A stretch of DNA of 64,000 nt, taken from assembly GCF_900086595.1 (NCBI RefSeq), contig NZ_LT575472.1, forward strand, positions 210,637 to 274,636. Direction: 5' to 3'. Positions 30,337-38,396 of the stretch are shown piece after piece. Below the pieces are notes generated by a model that saw nothing but the letters and a program-made list of their open reading frames with translations, was not told where the DNA came from and searched no databases. Positions within the stretch are counted from its first letter, which is position 1, and each line of letters starts with the position of its first letter. The position numbers were made by a program, and so were the translations under genes. Origin of the DNA: Clostridium nigeriense (GTDB lineage: Bacteria > Bacillota > Clostridia > Clostridiales > Clostridiaceae).

Positions 30337-31161
30337 TTAATTATCTTCAAGCTCAATTTCTCTATAAATTTTTTTCATTGTTTCTTCTTGTATAAGATCA
30401 ATATTAGAATAATATTCTACTAATTTATTTATATTTTTAGAAAATTCCTCTTTTGAGTTATTAATAAGCAATTCAATATCTTCTTTGGATAGTAAATTTT
30501 TATTATATTTTACTTTATCAATAAATGTAGCATAGAAGTTAGCAGATAATTTATGATTGATTTTATATAATAATTCTATTAATTCTTTTAAAATATTCAA
30601 TAGTCCAGTATTTTCTCCAGAGATAGGATCATATAAGGTTAAGAAAAGTAACTCTAAAATATCCCTTGACATAATATTTATATCATCATTAGAACATTTC
30701 TTCATTGAATCAAATATTAAAGAGAAACTTTCAATTTCATGATCCTCATAAAATTTAAATTCAGTTTCACCCAAAATATATCCTGGATTAATTTCAAAAA
30801 AATCAGCAATTTTATTTATGGTTTCTATCTGATCTGAATCTATAATTTCGCAATCATTAAAGAAAGAATCTACAGTTTTTTCATCTAGATTTAAAACCTT
30901 ACTAAGAGTCTCTCTAGATATCCCCTTAGTTTCTAAAAGATTTTTAAGCCTTTTGCCATCTAGAACTTTTGATTCTAATAAATAAGAAATAGGTATTCCA
31001 AGAGCATCTGAAATTCTTATCAATAATTTCCCATCAGGGTTACGTTGTCCTTGTTCGTATTTTGCAATAGCATGTTTAGATAATCCTAATTTTTCAGCAA
31101 GTTCTTCACGTGATATGCCTGAACTTTGTCTATATTTTTTTATACGTTGTCCTATATCCAT
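30337..31161 (-). CDS. XRE-family repressor of the element (CI-like)
   Basis: A 274-aa protein with an N-terminal Cro/CI HTH (IGQRIKKYRQSSGISREELA, then GLSKHAIAKYEQGQRNP, residues 3-45), a second weaker HTH-like segment (about 70-125) and a helical C-terminal region with no peptidase motif. Start at ATG 31161 behind GAGGTG; the frame is open upstream but lacks a ribosome site. Divergent from a Cro-like gene across a region with repeated ACCC-n5-GGGT operators, the classic lysogeny-switch layout. Absence of a visible Ser/Lys autocleavage domain suggests derepression by another route. Confidence 0.85.
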   Translation of the reverse strand: MDIGQRIKKYRQSSGISREELAEKLGLSKHAIAKYEQGQRNPDGKLLIRISDALGIPISYLLESKVLDGKRLKNLLETKGISRETLSKVLNLDEKTVDSFFNDCEIIDSDQIETINKIADFFEINPGYILGETEFKFYEDHEIESFSLIFDSMKKCSNDDINIMSRDILELLFLTLYDPISGENTGLLNILKELIELLYKINHKLSANFYATFIDKVKYNKNLLSKEDIELLINNSKEEFSKNINKLVEYYSNIDLIQEETMKKIYREIELEDN

Positions 31162-31185
31162 GTAATTCACCTCAATATAAGTATA

Positions 31186-31284
31186 GCACAAATTGGGTAT
31201 TTTAAAACTAGAAATTTTAAAAAAACAATTGACATAACCCAAAATGGGTGATAGCATATAATTAAAGTGATACCCGAATTGGGT
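31186..31284. promoter_or_regulatory. Repressor/Cro intergenic region with ACCC-n5-GGGT operators
   Basis: Two dyad sites, ACCCAAAATGGGT (31237-31249) and ACCCGAATTGGGT (31272-31284), and a half-site ending TTGGGT (31193-31198). The first lies just after TTGACA (31229-31234) and before a TATAAT (31257-31262), the second just upstream of the Cro-like ribosome site. The spacing between dyad centres is 35 bp. These are probable binding sites for the XRE proteins on either side. Confidence 0.75.
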
Positions 31285-31298
31285 GTGGAGGTGATTAG

Positions 31299-31502
31299 GT
31301 GATTAAATATAAAATTAAATCATTGAGAGTAGGAAAGGGAATAAAAGCAGGAGATTTTGCTAATGAGTTAGAGATATCTAGAGAATATTTAAGGCTTATA
31401 GAAAATGGTAAAGCTAAAAATCCTAATGCTAAGTTAATGAAAAAAATAGCAATTCTACTCGACTCAACAGTAGAAGAATTATTTTTTAGTGATGAAGAAT
31501 AG
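31299..31502 (+). CDS. Small XRE-family HTH protein (Cro-like)
   Basis: A 67-aa protein that is almost only a Cro/CI HTH: SLRVGKGIKAGDFANELEIS then REYLRLIENGKAKNP. GTG start with GGAGGTGA just upstream. First rightward gene after the operator region, so it probably counteracts the CI-like repressor and opens the replication genes downstream. Confidence 0.82.
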   Translation: MIKYKIKSLRVGKGIKAGDFANELEISREYLRLIENGKAKNPNAKLMKKIAILLDSTVEELFFSDEE

Positions 31503-31517
31503 AAAGGAGATTTTATT

Positions 31518-31700
31518 ATGGAAAATACTATTTTAATTACTCCAGCAGAATGTATGAAGATTTTAGGAGTAGGAAGAAACAGGCTATATGAGGATCTATT
31601 AAAAAGAAAGGACTTTCCAAGCCTGAAACTGGGGAAACGAATTTTCATTAATAGAGAATTACTTCAAGAGTGGGCGAATAATCAATGTAAATTTAAGTAA
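31518..31700 (+). CDS. Excisionase-like HTH_17 DNA-binding protein
   Basis: A 60-aa MerR/excisionase-type winged helix: LITPAECMKILGVGRNRLYE, then FPSLKLGKRIFINRELLQEW. That pattern (HTH, then a basic KLGKRI wing) is typical of element excisionases that bias integrase toward excision. AAAGGAG precedes the ATG, 15 nt after the Cro-like gene. Function as Xis is inferred from fold and position. Confidence 0.75.
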   Translation: MENTILITPAECMKILGVGRNRLYEDLLKRKDFPSLKLGKRIFINRELLQEWANNQCKFK

Positions 31701-31713
31701 GGGGGGACTACAT

Positions 31714-31761
31714 ATGAACATTAAATTATTAGAACAGTACATAGAACTATGCAATCTATAG
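31714..31761 (+). CDS. Possible 15-aa peptide gene
   Basis: ATG at 31714 follows GGGGGG (31701-31706) and opens a 15-codon frame, MNIKLLEQYIELCNL, ending TAG. Too short to judge by composition; it could be a translated leader for the next gene. The stretch 31762-31828 shows no other gene. Confidence 0.3.
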   Translation: MNIKLLEQYIELCNL

Positions 31762-31828
31762 AATAAGCTGGTTATTCGTAGGGGACTTCAACTTTTCAGA
31801 ATGGCATTGAAATAAAGTAGGTGATAGA

Positions 31829-32587
31829 TTGAATTTTACCGAACATGAAATAAGAAAAAAATATAGATATTCAAATTTAAGCTATGTATTTGATGTTTAT
31901 ATGGAATGTGAGTATAGAGCTAATCTTACCCAAGAGGAATATGAAGGATTATTACCTGGAGAGTTTAGGTTTGACTATGAGAGTTGGGGAAGAAGGTTAG
32001 GAATTACTAAAAAGCAAATGGAAAGAGCTATTAAAGAATTAACTACAAAAAGTGCAGTAATAATACAAACTGTTAAAGGGAATAAGGGAACTAGTAGCAA
32101 GTACTTTTTAACAAGATTTAATAAAAAATTTGAGGAGAACAATAAAGAGAACAATGAGGAGAGTAATAGGAGAACAATAGACATTGAAAATACTAGCTTT
32201 GGTAATGATACGGGAGAACCAAGGGAGAAATATAAGGAGAAGAAAAAGGAGCACTCATCTCAATATAATAATCTCAATATAATATCTAATAAAGAAAAAG
32301 GTACAAATTTAGATAAAATTATTAATTCTTATACTGGAAACTTAGAGTTAAGAAATACATTAAAAGAGTTTTTGAAAATGAGAAAGTCTATAAAGAAACC
32401 TATGACAGATAGAGCTATGAGTTTATTAATTAGTAAGCTTGATAAGTTAGGGGCTAATGACAATGAAAAGATAGAGATATTAAATCAAAGTATATTTAAT
32501 TCATGGCAAGGAATATTTGAATTAAAAAATAAAGGCATAGAAAGGGGGAAGGTAACAGACATATCAGCTTATATAACAACTAAGTAA
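31829..32587 (+). CDS. Phage-like replisome organizer
   Basis: A 252-aa protein with an N-terminal winged-helix-like region (YESWGRRLGITKKQMERAIKEL, then SAVIIQTVKGNKGTSSKYF), a charged low-complexity linker (about 100-150, rich in N, E and K) and a C-terminal helical segment MRKSIKKPMTDRAMSLLISK..NSWQGIFELK seen in clostridial phage replication proteins. TTG start with AGGTGAT upstream. It directly precedes the DnaB-like helicase gene, so it probably recruits or loads that helicase at the element origin. Confidence 0.75.
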   Translation: MNFTEHEIRKKYRYSNLSYVFDVYMECEYRANLTQEEYEGLLPGEFRFDYESWGRRLGITKKQMERAIKELTTKSAVIIQTVKGNKGTSSKYFLTRFNKKFEENNKENNEESNRRTIDIENTSFGNDTGEPREKYKEKKKEHSSQYNNLNIISNKEKGTNLDKIINSYTGNLELRNTLKEFLKMRKSIKKPMTDRAMSLLISKLDKLGANDNEKIEILNQSIFNSWQGIFELKNKGIERGKVTDISAYITTK

Positions 32588-32599
32588 AGAGGTGATTTA

Positions 32600-33964
32600 A
32601 TGGAATATGAAAAGCTTTATAGCCAGGAAGTAGAGAAAACAATTTTAGGAGCTATGATTATAGACAATAGTAGTTGTATCAAAGTAATAGAGGAAAAAGT
32701 CAGAGAAGAAGATTTTTATTATACCTACAATAAAATTTTATTTAGGACAATAAAGACCATATTCAAAGATAAAGCAACTATGGATTTATTACTACTTATT
32801 GAGGAGCTAAGGGATAAAGACTTATTAAGTAAGGTTAATGGAGTATCTTATGTAACTGATATATCTACATCAGTAATAACATCAGCAAACTTAATAAACT
32901 ATATAGAAATACTTAAGGAGTATAGTCAAAAAAGAAAGCTAATATCATTATCTAATCATATAAGAGCCAATATAGGTAAGAAGTTGGAAGAATTACAGCA
33001 AGAAGTTACAGGGTTAATAGCAGAAACAATAGAATATGAAAATAATTCAGAAACATCAGATAAACAAGAAGAAGAATATTTATATATACTTGAAAAAAGA
33101 ATAAAGGGTGAAATAAATCCAATAAAGACAGGATTAACTGGGTTAGATAATAAAATAAGTGGTTTTAGTGGTGGAGATCTAGTAACTATATTTGCGTTTA
33201 GTGGAATTGGTAAGACTACATTAGCAGCACAAATAGGACTAAATAGCATTAGAAACAATAAAAAGATTTTATTCTTTAGTTTAGAAATGACTAAAGAACA
33301 GGTAAGAGATAGATTAATATCAAACTTAACTAATATACCTTTTCAGAATATTAGAAGTGGTCAATTAAACGATAATGAGTTAGAAAAAGTAATTAAAGCT
33401 AGTTCTTATTTATCAGCTAATAATAAGCTTTTAATAAGTACAGAAGATGAATTAATAAATATAACAAGTAAGATTCAAGTAGAAATTATGAAACATGACA
33501 TAGACATTATATTTATAGATTATATAAATCTTATTAACATAACAGGAAATAACAAGGAAGAACATTATAAGGTTGCAGAGTGTACCAGGTTATTAAAGAA
33601 ATTAGCAATAAAGATAAATAAGCCTATTGTAATATTAGCTCAAGGAAAGCAAGAATGTGCTAGTAAAATAAGTAACAAAAATCTTAATATTTGGGAAAAG
33701 GTAGCAGTTAATGACATAGCAGGAGGGGCAAGTATTTATAGAGATAGTGACATAGTAATAGGAATGTATAGAAATATAGAACTAGATAACAAAGTAGTTA
33801 GGGATATATTAACGAATCAAGGTGGAATTAATTACAGTTCAACGGATCCGGATGTTAATCCAGAATGTATTAATTTACTAATAAAGAAAAGCAGGGCAAG
33901 TGGAAAAGATATTGTAGCAGTTAAATGGAAAGCTCCAAACTATAGAATTAGTAATTGGTATTAG
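32600..33964 (+). CDS. DnaB-like replicative helicase of the element
   Basis: A 454-aa hexameric helicase. The N-terminal DnaB domain (EVEKTILGAMIIDN, about 10-110) is followed by the RecA-like core with Walker A FSGIGKTT (near residue 203), the LEMTKEQVRDRL motif, Walker B IIFIDYINLI and SRASGKDIVAVKW near the end. Walker A is slightly unusual for DnaB (SGIGKTT rather than SMGKT). GAGGTG precedes the ATG, 12 nt after the replisome organizer. It gives the element its own fork helicase in addition to the HUH Rep. Confidence 0.92.
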   Translation: MEYEKLYSQEVEKTILGAMIIDNSSCIKVIEEKVREEDFYYTYNKILFRTIKTIFKDKATMDLLLLIEELRDKDLLSKVNGVSYVTDISTSVITSANLINYIEILKEYSQKRKLISLSNHIRANIGKKLEELQQEVTGLIAETIEYENNSETSDKQEEEYLYILEKRIKGEINPIKTGLTGLDNKISGFSGGDLVTIFAFSGIGKTTLAAQIGLNSIRNNKKILFFSLEMTKEQVRDRLISNLTNIPFQNIRSGQLNDNELEKVIKASSYLSANNKLLISTEDELINITSKIQVEIMKHDIDIIFIDYINLINITGNNKEEHYKVAECTRLLKKLAIKINKPIVILAQGKQECASKISNKNLNIWEKVAVNDIAGGASIYRDSDIVIGMYRNIELDNKVVRDILTNQGGINYSSTDPDVNPECINLLIKKSRASGKDIVAVKWKAPNYRISNWY

Positions 33965-33968
33965 GGGG

Positions 33969-34124
33969 GTGATATTTATAGATAAAACACAAGAATTAAT
34001 ATGTAGAGCTTTAATAATAGGTGATAAGTATAGTAAAGCAGACAAGCCTACAAAAATTGAAGTAGGGGAACTTATGACAGGCGAAAGAAGGATATATAAA
34101 AGAAAGAAAAAAACTTATAGATAG
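33969..34124 (+). CDS. Small basic protein, about 51 aa, start uncertain
   Basis: Open frame from GTG 33969 to TAG 34122-34124 encoding a Lys/Arg-rich protein ending RRIYKRKKKTYR. The GTG overlaps its own GGGGGG ribosome site, so translation may begin a few codons later at a non-ATG codon. Unknown function; position directly after the helicase gene and the basic tail hint at nucleic-acid binding. Confidence 0.5.
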   Translation: MIFIDKTQELICRALIIGDKYSKADKPTKIEVGELMTGERRIYKRKKKTYR

Positions 34125-34151
34125 TACCAATATCCATAAGTTAATGAATAT

Positions 34152-34197
34152 CCAATAGGATAAACATAGAAAATACAACTATAGTATATCCTATTGG
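34152..34197. repeat. Inverted repeat, 11-bp arms
   Basis: CCAATAGGATA (34152-34162) and TATCCTATTGG (34187-34197) are exact complements separated by 24 nt. No T run follows. Located just before the gene at 34228, so a regulatory or RNA-processing role is possible. Confidence 0.6.
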
Positions 34198-34227
34198 CTC
34201 AAAAAATCAAGGGTTAAAGGAGAATTA

Positions 34228-34551
34228 ATGATGAATTATAAAACAATAAATGGATTAGTTGAAGGTGTAATAGAAAGTGAATTTGGTAATGTTCAAGAAT
34301 TCAGAGAGTTTAAATTTAGTCAAATTGATCTAAGTCAAAAAGAATTAGATAAAGAAGTTTTAATGATGTGGGATAAGATTAAGAGCAATTTGTCTATTGA
34401 GCAGCAAGACTTAGTAGATAAATTAGAAACTGTACTTGCTAATAAGTGGACAAACATATGTAGATTTTATTTTAGAGAAGGAGTAGGAGCCGGACTTACT
34501 AATTTAAAGTTCTTAAATAATATAGAGGGTGTAAGAAGCTACATCAGATAG
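34228..34551 (+). CDS. Hypothetical protein, 107 aa
   Basis: Acidic helical protein with AAAGGAG directly upstream of ATG-ATG. The C-terminal part (WTNICRFYFREGVGAGLTNLKF) has the look of small clostridial phage/plasmid proteins but no family I can name. Likely part of the element's early small-gene operon. Confidence 0.65.
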   Translation: MMNYKTINGLVEGVIESEFGNVQEFREFKFSQIDLSQKELDKEVLMMWDKIKSNLSIEQQDLVDKLETVLANKWTNICRFYFREGVGAGLTNLKFLNNIEGVRSYIR

Positions 34552-34564
34552 TGAGGTGGAGAGT

Positions 34565-34687
34565 GTGAAAGTGGAGAGGTTTAGCATTGTAACAACAAAT
34601 GGAAAAAGAAAAGTAATTATTGAGAATATCTGTAGTGGAGTTGATAAGAGAAAAGAAGCTGTAGATATTATTATGAAAAATAAGTAA
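34565..34687 (+). CDS. Hypothetical 40-aa protein
   Basis: GTG start at 34565 behind GAGGTGGAG. Product has two predicted beta-strands (RFSIVTTN, KRKVIIENI) and a C-terminal helix (KRKEAVDIIMKNK). Composition and ribosome site support a real small gene. Confidence 0.55.
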   Translation: MKVERFSIVTTNGKRKVIIENICSGVDKRKEAVDIIMKNK

Positions 34688-34728
34688 GATAAATAAATAT
34701 TTAAATTGAATTTAAGAGAGGTATTCAT

Positions 34729-34899
34729 ATGAAAGATTATATAGATTTAGAGATAGACTATAAAAAAAGTTTACTTAATCTTTTAGAGGGTATAGAAAAA
34801 ATAACCATAAAGGATAAGGAAGGAAATTCAAGGGTTGTATATGTAAAAGAAGGTATAAATCAGTACATGGAGGGTATTAATGATAAAGCTACAAGTTAG
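34729..34899 (+). CDS. Hypothetical 56-aa protein
   Basis: ATG at 34729 with AAGAGAGG upstream. Helical N-terminus (YKKSLLNLLEGIEKI) then a KDKEGNSRVVYVKEG beta-hairpin-like segment. Its end overlaps the next gene by 20 nt in another frame, with the next gene's ribosome site (GGAGGG) inside it, indicating coupled translation. Confidence 0.6.
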   Translation: MKDYIDLEIDYKKSLLNLLEGIEKITIKDKEGNSRVVYVKEGINQYMEGINDKATS

Positions 34900-35023
34900 A
34901 TATGAAAATGAAGTTGAAAGAGTCAAGATCCTTGAGGTATTAAAAAAACAGAATATAAAGAAGGTAAGTACACCTAAAAAAACAGGAAAGTACTATAGAG
35001 TGTATATAGATATAGAATCTTAA
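34880..35023 (+). CDS. Hypothetical 47-aa protein
   Basis: ATG at 34880 behind GGAGGG. The sequence reads as helix then hairpin: NEVERVKILEVLKKQNIKKV followed by KKTGKYYRVYIDIES. This beta-alpha-beta pattern recurs in small clostridial phage proteins; no function known to me. Confidence 0.6.
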   Translation: MIKLQVRYENEVERVKILEVLKKQNIKKVSTPKKTGKYYRVYIDIES

Positions 35024-35041
35024 TAAGTGAGGTATATAAAT

Positions 35042-35101
35042 ATGACTAATAATGAAAGGGAATTCTACAAGATTTTATCAAGTATAGTTAAAAGAGGATA
35101 A
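35042..35101 (+). CDS. Possible 19-aa protein
   Basis: MTNNEREFYKILSSIVKRG, ATG at 35042 with GTGAGG 10 nt upstream, TAA at 35099-35101. Supported only by its ribosome site and its place in a row of small genes. Confidence 0.35.
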   Translation: MTNNEREFYKILSSIVKRG

Positions 35102-35161
35102 AATTCTGATAATAACACATACTTAATAAATAACTATAAAGCTTATTAAGAGGTGGTATTA

Positions 35162-35326
35162 ATGAATATAGAATTGATAAAAAGATTTTTAATAGATGAA
35201 TGTGGATATGAAAGCATAGAAGATGCTATTAAAAATACACCAAGAATAAATATATATGCTTTTGTAGGAGAAGTAGCTAAAGATACTAATCAAATTAAAA
35301 GTGAATATAAAAAGCATAAGGGGTGA
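35162..35326 (+). CDS. Hypothetical 54-aa protein
   Basis: ATG at 35162 behind GAGGTGG. Helical, polar product (MNIELIKRFLIDECGYESIE...), no recognised domain. The stop at 35324-35326 lies inside the ribosome site of the next small frame. Confidence 0.6.
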   Translation: MNIELIKRFLIDECGYESIEDAIKNTPRINIYAFVGEVAKDTNQIKSEYKKHKG

Positions 35327-35331
35327 TTGAC

Positions 35332-35415
35332 TTGAAAACTTTCATAATAAAGATTTTAGATGGGAAAAAGAAATGTATAATCATTAATTCAAATAATAAA
35401 AAGATTAACAATTAA
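35332..35415 (+). CDS. Possible 27-aa protein
   Basis: TTG start at 35332 behind AAGGGGTGA. Product LKTFIIKILDGKKKCIIINS... resembles two beta-strands, similar in style to the 40-aa product at 34565. Weakly supported. The following 35416-35544 holds no gene. Confidence 0.4.
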   Translation: MKTFIIKILDGKKKCIIINSNNKKINN

Positions 35416-35544
35416 AATAGTATACTGTATAGGCTAAAAGTAGGCTTAAATTTGATATTACAAGTAAATTCATATATTTATACTAATTACTTTTAAATTG
35501 AATATAGAGCCTATTATAGCCTTATAAATAGAAGGAGAGAAATT

Positions 35545-36459
35545 ATGATAGTTGAGTATAAAAGTAAAGAACAAATAAAAGATGAAAAGATGGAGCAATT
35601 AAGAGAGTTTTTCTCAGAAAAAGATTTTAATCGTTGGGTTAGAATAAATAAAAATGCAGCAGAAGAAAATGACAGAATTGCTATTAGCAATAATTTCTTA
35701 AAGTTAAAATTTAAGCTTATAAATATATATAAGGACTTAGATACTTGCTATAAAGATAAGAAAAGAGCGAAGGGGGTATTAGATTTAGACTATATTGACA
35801 AGAATACCAAGAAGGAATATTTAGATTATTATAGTGCAATAGATAAGCTTATAGAAAATTATAAAACTCAATTAAATTCACTAGGATATGTATTAGTTAA
35901 TTTATATGTACCTATGTTAGATAAATATTTTAATAAAAAAGAGATAGCACAACTTATAGGTGGATCATACGAGCAAATTAAAAGAATTGATGAATATCAA
36001 TCCAAGAAGGAAACTGGTACAAGCTCTATTACAAAAGCGTATATTATTCATCATGGAGAATATAGATGGAGAAGGGGAAGAAATAAAGACTTTATAGATT
36101 GTCCTAACTATGAAATGCCTTTATTTAATTGTATGAGTGATTATATGTGGAAAGCAATTAATGATGATCCTAAATTAAGAAATAAAATGGATAATAAGTT
36201 TGAAGAAATGTTCTCAGATTCTATGGTGAGTGCAACTATTGATGAAAATGGAAATGTTATTGCAGTAGAAAAAGTAATACAAGAATTAAGTATAAGAGAA
36301 TTAATAAAGGATTATCAAGGTAAATTTATAAATGAATTAAAGAAAGGTAATATATTTGACACTAAAAAATATAGAGTAAAGAAGCTTGAAAATAATGTTT
36401 ATTATATAGTTGATAAAGACAATAAAGAGATAGAAAAAATATATAAAAAAGTATGCTAA
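35545..36459 (+). CDS. Hypothetical 304-aa element protein
   Basis: Soluble, highly charged protein with AAGGAG before the ATG. N-terminal half is helical (EKMEQLREFFSEKDFNRWVR..., with YIDKNTKKEYLDYYSAIDKL); a central HTH-like segment (FNKKEIAQLIGGSYEQIKRIDEY, about residues 130-152) suggests DNA binding; the C-terminus is beta-rich. I do not recognise the family. It is the last gene before the large noncoding region, so it may act on it, but that is inference. Confidence 0.65.
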   Translation: MIVEYKSKEQIKDEKMEQLREFFSEKDFNRWVRINKNAAEENDRIAISNNFLKLKFKLINIYKDLDTCYKDKKRAKGVLDLDYIDKNTKKEYLDYYSAIDKLIENYKTQLNSLGYVLVNLYVPMLDKYFNKKEIAQLIGGSYEQIKRIDEYQSKKETGTSSITKAYIIHHGEYRWRRGRNKDFIDCPNYEMPLFNCMSDYMWKAINDDPKLRNKMDNKFEEMFSDSMVSATIDENGNVIAVEKVIQELSIRELIKDYQGKFINELKKGNIFDTKKYRVKKLENNVYYIVDKDNKEIEKIYKKVC

Positions 36460-36496
36460 GGCCTTGAAAACACTAGTAATAAAGAGGTGTTTGTAG

Positions 36497-36620
36497 TATA
36501 ATAAAGATAGAGATTAACATAACAATAAAATAATTTAGTACCCTACTTGAAAAAGTGGAAGGCATAAAGGCCATGGGAAATATATAAGTTTTGATACTGT
36601 ATATTCCTATGGTCTTTTTT
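36497..36620 (+). ncRNA. Candidate small RNA with its own terminator
   Basis: A TATAAT box at 36497-36502 is followed by a gene-free, structured stretch: ACTT-GAAA-AAGT hairpin (36545-36556) and a long stem whose arms (36569-36584 and 36599-36613) end in a run of six T residues. That is the shape of a short independent transcript of about 110 nt. No -35 box of good quality is visible, so it could instead be the 3' end of the upstream operon. Confidence 0.35.
36569..36620 (+). terminator. Intrinsic terminator
   Basis: GGCCATGGGAAATATA pairs with TATATTCCTATGGTC (one bulge, G-T pairs) and is followed by TTTTTT. It ends transcription from the small-gene operon or from the candidate small RNA. 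Confidence 0.75.
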
Positions 36621-37396
36621 ATTTTATAAAAGGTGTCATTATAAGGGGGAAACTACAACCTATATATATTATATATAACATGTAATTACATAGCGAAAAT
36701 GAAACCTTTTTAAGAATAAGCTTAGATGTTAAATACAATTATAGATTTATGTTAAGGTATTAAATTTGATTATACAGAATAGAGCTTTGAGTATAGGCTA
36801 AGGTGGACAAATGCTTAACATATTTCATAAAATCCTAGTGTAATAAAAGCAAGCCTAATACAAGTAATATAGGGAGTTTGAGGATTATATATAATGGATT
36901 GTTAGGTGTTAAGTTGTCCTGTTAAGAGTAGAGGTTGATAAACTCGATAAAAAGGAGGTGCCACAAGAGTTTTGTAACGCGATAAAAATAAGATTTTTTT
37001 AATCGTTAAAAGGTATTTCTTGACACGATAAAAATACTATTTCGCAACTACCATTACGAAATCTTGATTTTTATCCAAAAGTTTATAACAACTAAACAAA
37101 AAACAATGATTTCGCATCTAACAAATGGCTTGAATACGTGGTTTTAAGTGATTTCGCCAAACCTTTATTTAACGAAATTGGAATAACGGTGTTAGATAAT
37201 TACAAAGCTACAGTAGAGATAGAGGTACATTCTAAAATAGGAAAGGATCTAAGCGTGTCGACGGACTCCATAAAAATTTATTATATTTTTAAAATTTAAG
37301 TATAGGAGTACATTCTAAATTTGAATGTAGTTAGCATTGAGCTATTAGGAAAAATATTTTTTCAAAATAAAGGGCGAAATAAAGGAGGCCTTATAT
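36621..37396. other. Gene-free, repeat-bearing region; possible cis-acting replication site
   Basis: No convincing gene. It holds three direct CGATAAAAA boxes (36945, 36980, 37026), a large stem-loop (37027-37075), ATTTCGC boxes (37039, 37109, 37151) with inverted CGAAAT copies, and a 12-bp direct repeat GTACATTCTAAA (37225, 37308). Base composition is less AT-rich than the flanks near 37130-37280. One startless open frame spans about 37090-37299 and might be a decayed gene. Iteron-like repeats plus a stem-loop suggest an origin or transfer site, by inference only. Confidence 0.45.
37027..37075. repeat. Two-step stem-loop in the noncoding region
   Basis: Outer arms GATAAAAAT (37027-37035) and ATTTTTATC (37067-37075) are exact complements; inner arms ATTTCG (37039-37044) and CGAAAT (37057-37062) also pair, leaving a 12-nt loop. 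Confidence 0.65.
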
Positions 37397-37546
37397 ATGA
37401 GTTCAGATATAGAAAAATTAGTTAAAGATTTAATTAAAAAGGTAAAGGAATTAGAAGATAGAGTTTCTTTACTAGAAGATCCTATGAGGGATATACCAGA
37501 AAATAATTTTATAAGGGAAAGAATAGGGGCAATTGAGGAGGAGTAA
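37397..37546 (+). CDS. Small coiled-coil protein, 49 aa
   Basis: ATG at 37397 with AAAGGAGG upstream. Product is a heptad-rich coiled coil (IEKLVKDLIKKVKELEDRVS) with an acidic tail. It precedes the 257-aa gene by 6 nt, whose ribosome site is its own GAGGAGGAG end. Unknown function. Confidence 0.65.
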   Translation: MSSDIEKLVKDLIKKVKELEDRVSLLEDPMRDIPENNFIRERIGAIEEE

Positions 37547-37552
37547 TTTAAA

Positions 37553-38326
37553 ATGGAAAATAAGTTAGAACAATTAATAAATGAAAATGAAAAATTTTAC
37601 GAAGAACGTAAAAACAAATTAAACAAAAGACTTGGTGTAGCTAATGAAGAGTATCAATCATTATTAAAAGATTTCAATAGGCAAGTTGATTATATTAATA
37701 AGAGTACAGAATACTCACCAGAAGGTAAAATCAATAAAAATAAGGAAATTCTTGATAGATTCATTGATAAAGTGAATTATGCTGCATTAAATCATTATGC
37801 TGATTTAAATAATGAAATGGCAATAATACTTAAAGAATATGAAATTAAAACACTAGAAAAGATAAATGGATTAAATCCTAAGATAATGCCGCAATTAATG
37901 TACGTTAATACTATGATTAGTAATATTACTAGCATAAATGATGCTGATATATTAGAATCTGTTTTTAATTATATTTGCTTAGATAGTAATTTTAGTGATG
38001 AAATGGTTAATATAGTCTATTTAAAAGCTAGAAATATACTAAATAATGATATTCCTAATGTAGATGCAGGACAAGAGAAGACTAATAAAGTTATAGATGT
38101 TGTAGAAGCATCTAAGCGTGGAAAAAATAGAACTAAAATTCAAGATATAGTTAGCAAGATTGAAAAGTATAAAACAGATTATACTAATGAATTTCAAAAG
38201 ATATCTAATACTTTTAAATCCGGAGCATTAAGAAGGCAATATCCAGGAAGTTTATATTTAAATAAAGATATAAAGAATGATTTTACTTTAATTAGTAGTA
38301 GAATTAATGATCCATGGAAAATGTAG
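37553..38326 (+). CDS. Hypothetical helical protein, 257 aa
   Basis: Soluble, highly helical, charged protein. An N-terminal coiled-coil stretch (about 1-65) precedes a globular middle (LNPKIMPQLMYVNTMISNI...) and a basic segment ASKRGKNRTKIQ (about residues 187-198). No family recognised. The pairing of a short coiled-coil gene with a larger helical protein resembles phage structural or scaffold-like gene pairs, but no other virion gene is present. Ends at a good terminator. Confidence 0.65.
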   Translation: MENKLEQLINENEKFYEERKNKLNKRLGVANEEYQSLLKDFNRQVDYINKSTEYSPEGKINKNKEILDRFIDKVNYAALNHYADLNNEMAIILKEYEIKTLEKINGLNPKIMPQLMYVNTMISNITSINDADILESVFNYICLDSNFSDEMVNIVYLKARNILNNDIPNVDAGQEKTNKVIDVVEASKRGKNRTKIQDIVSKIEKYKTDYTNEFQKISNTFKSGALRRQYPGSLYLNKDIKNDFTLISSRINDPWKM

Positions 38327-38346
38327 AAATTTATTTAAAAAAACTT

Positions 38347-38373
38347 ACCCTGGCATTTACCAGGGTTATTTTT
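38347..38373 (+). terminator. Intrinsic terminator
   Basis: ACCCTGG / CCAGGGT stem with a 5-nt loop, followed by TATTTTTAT, 20 nt after the 257-aa gene. Confidence 0.85.
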
Positions 38374-38396
38374 ATATGCAATTAAGGGGTGTTTAA

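Noticed and set aside
37090..37299. Startless open frame of about 69 codons in the element's noncoding region
   Set aside because: No start codon with a ribosome site and no recognisable family; noted only as a possible decayed gene.
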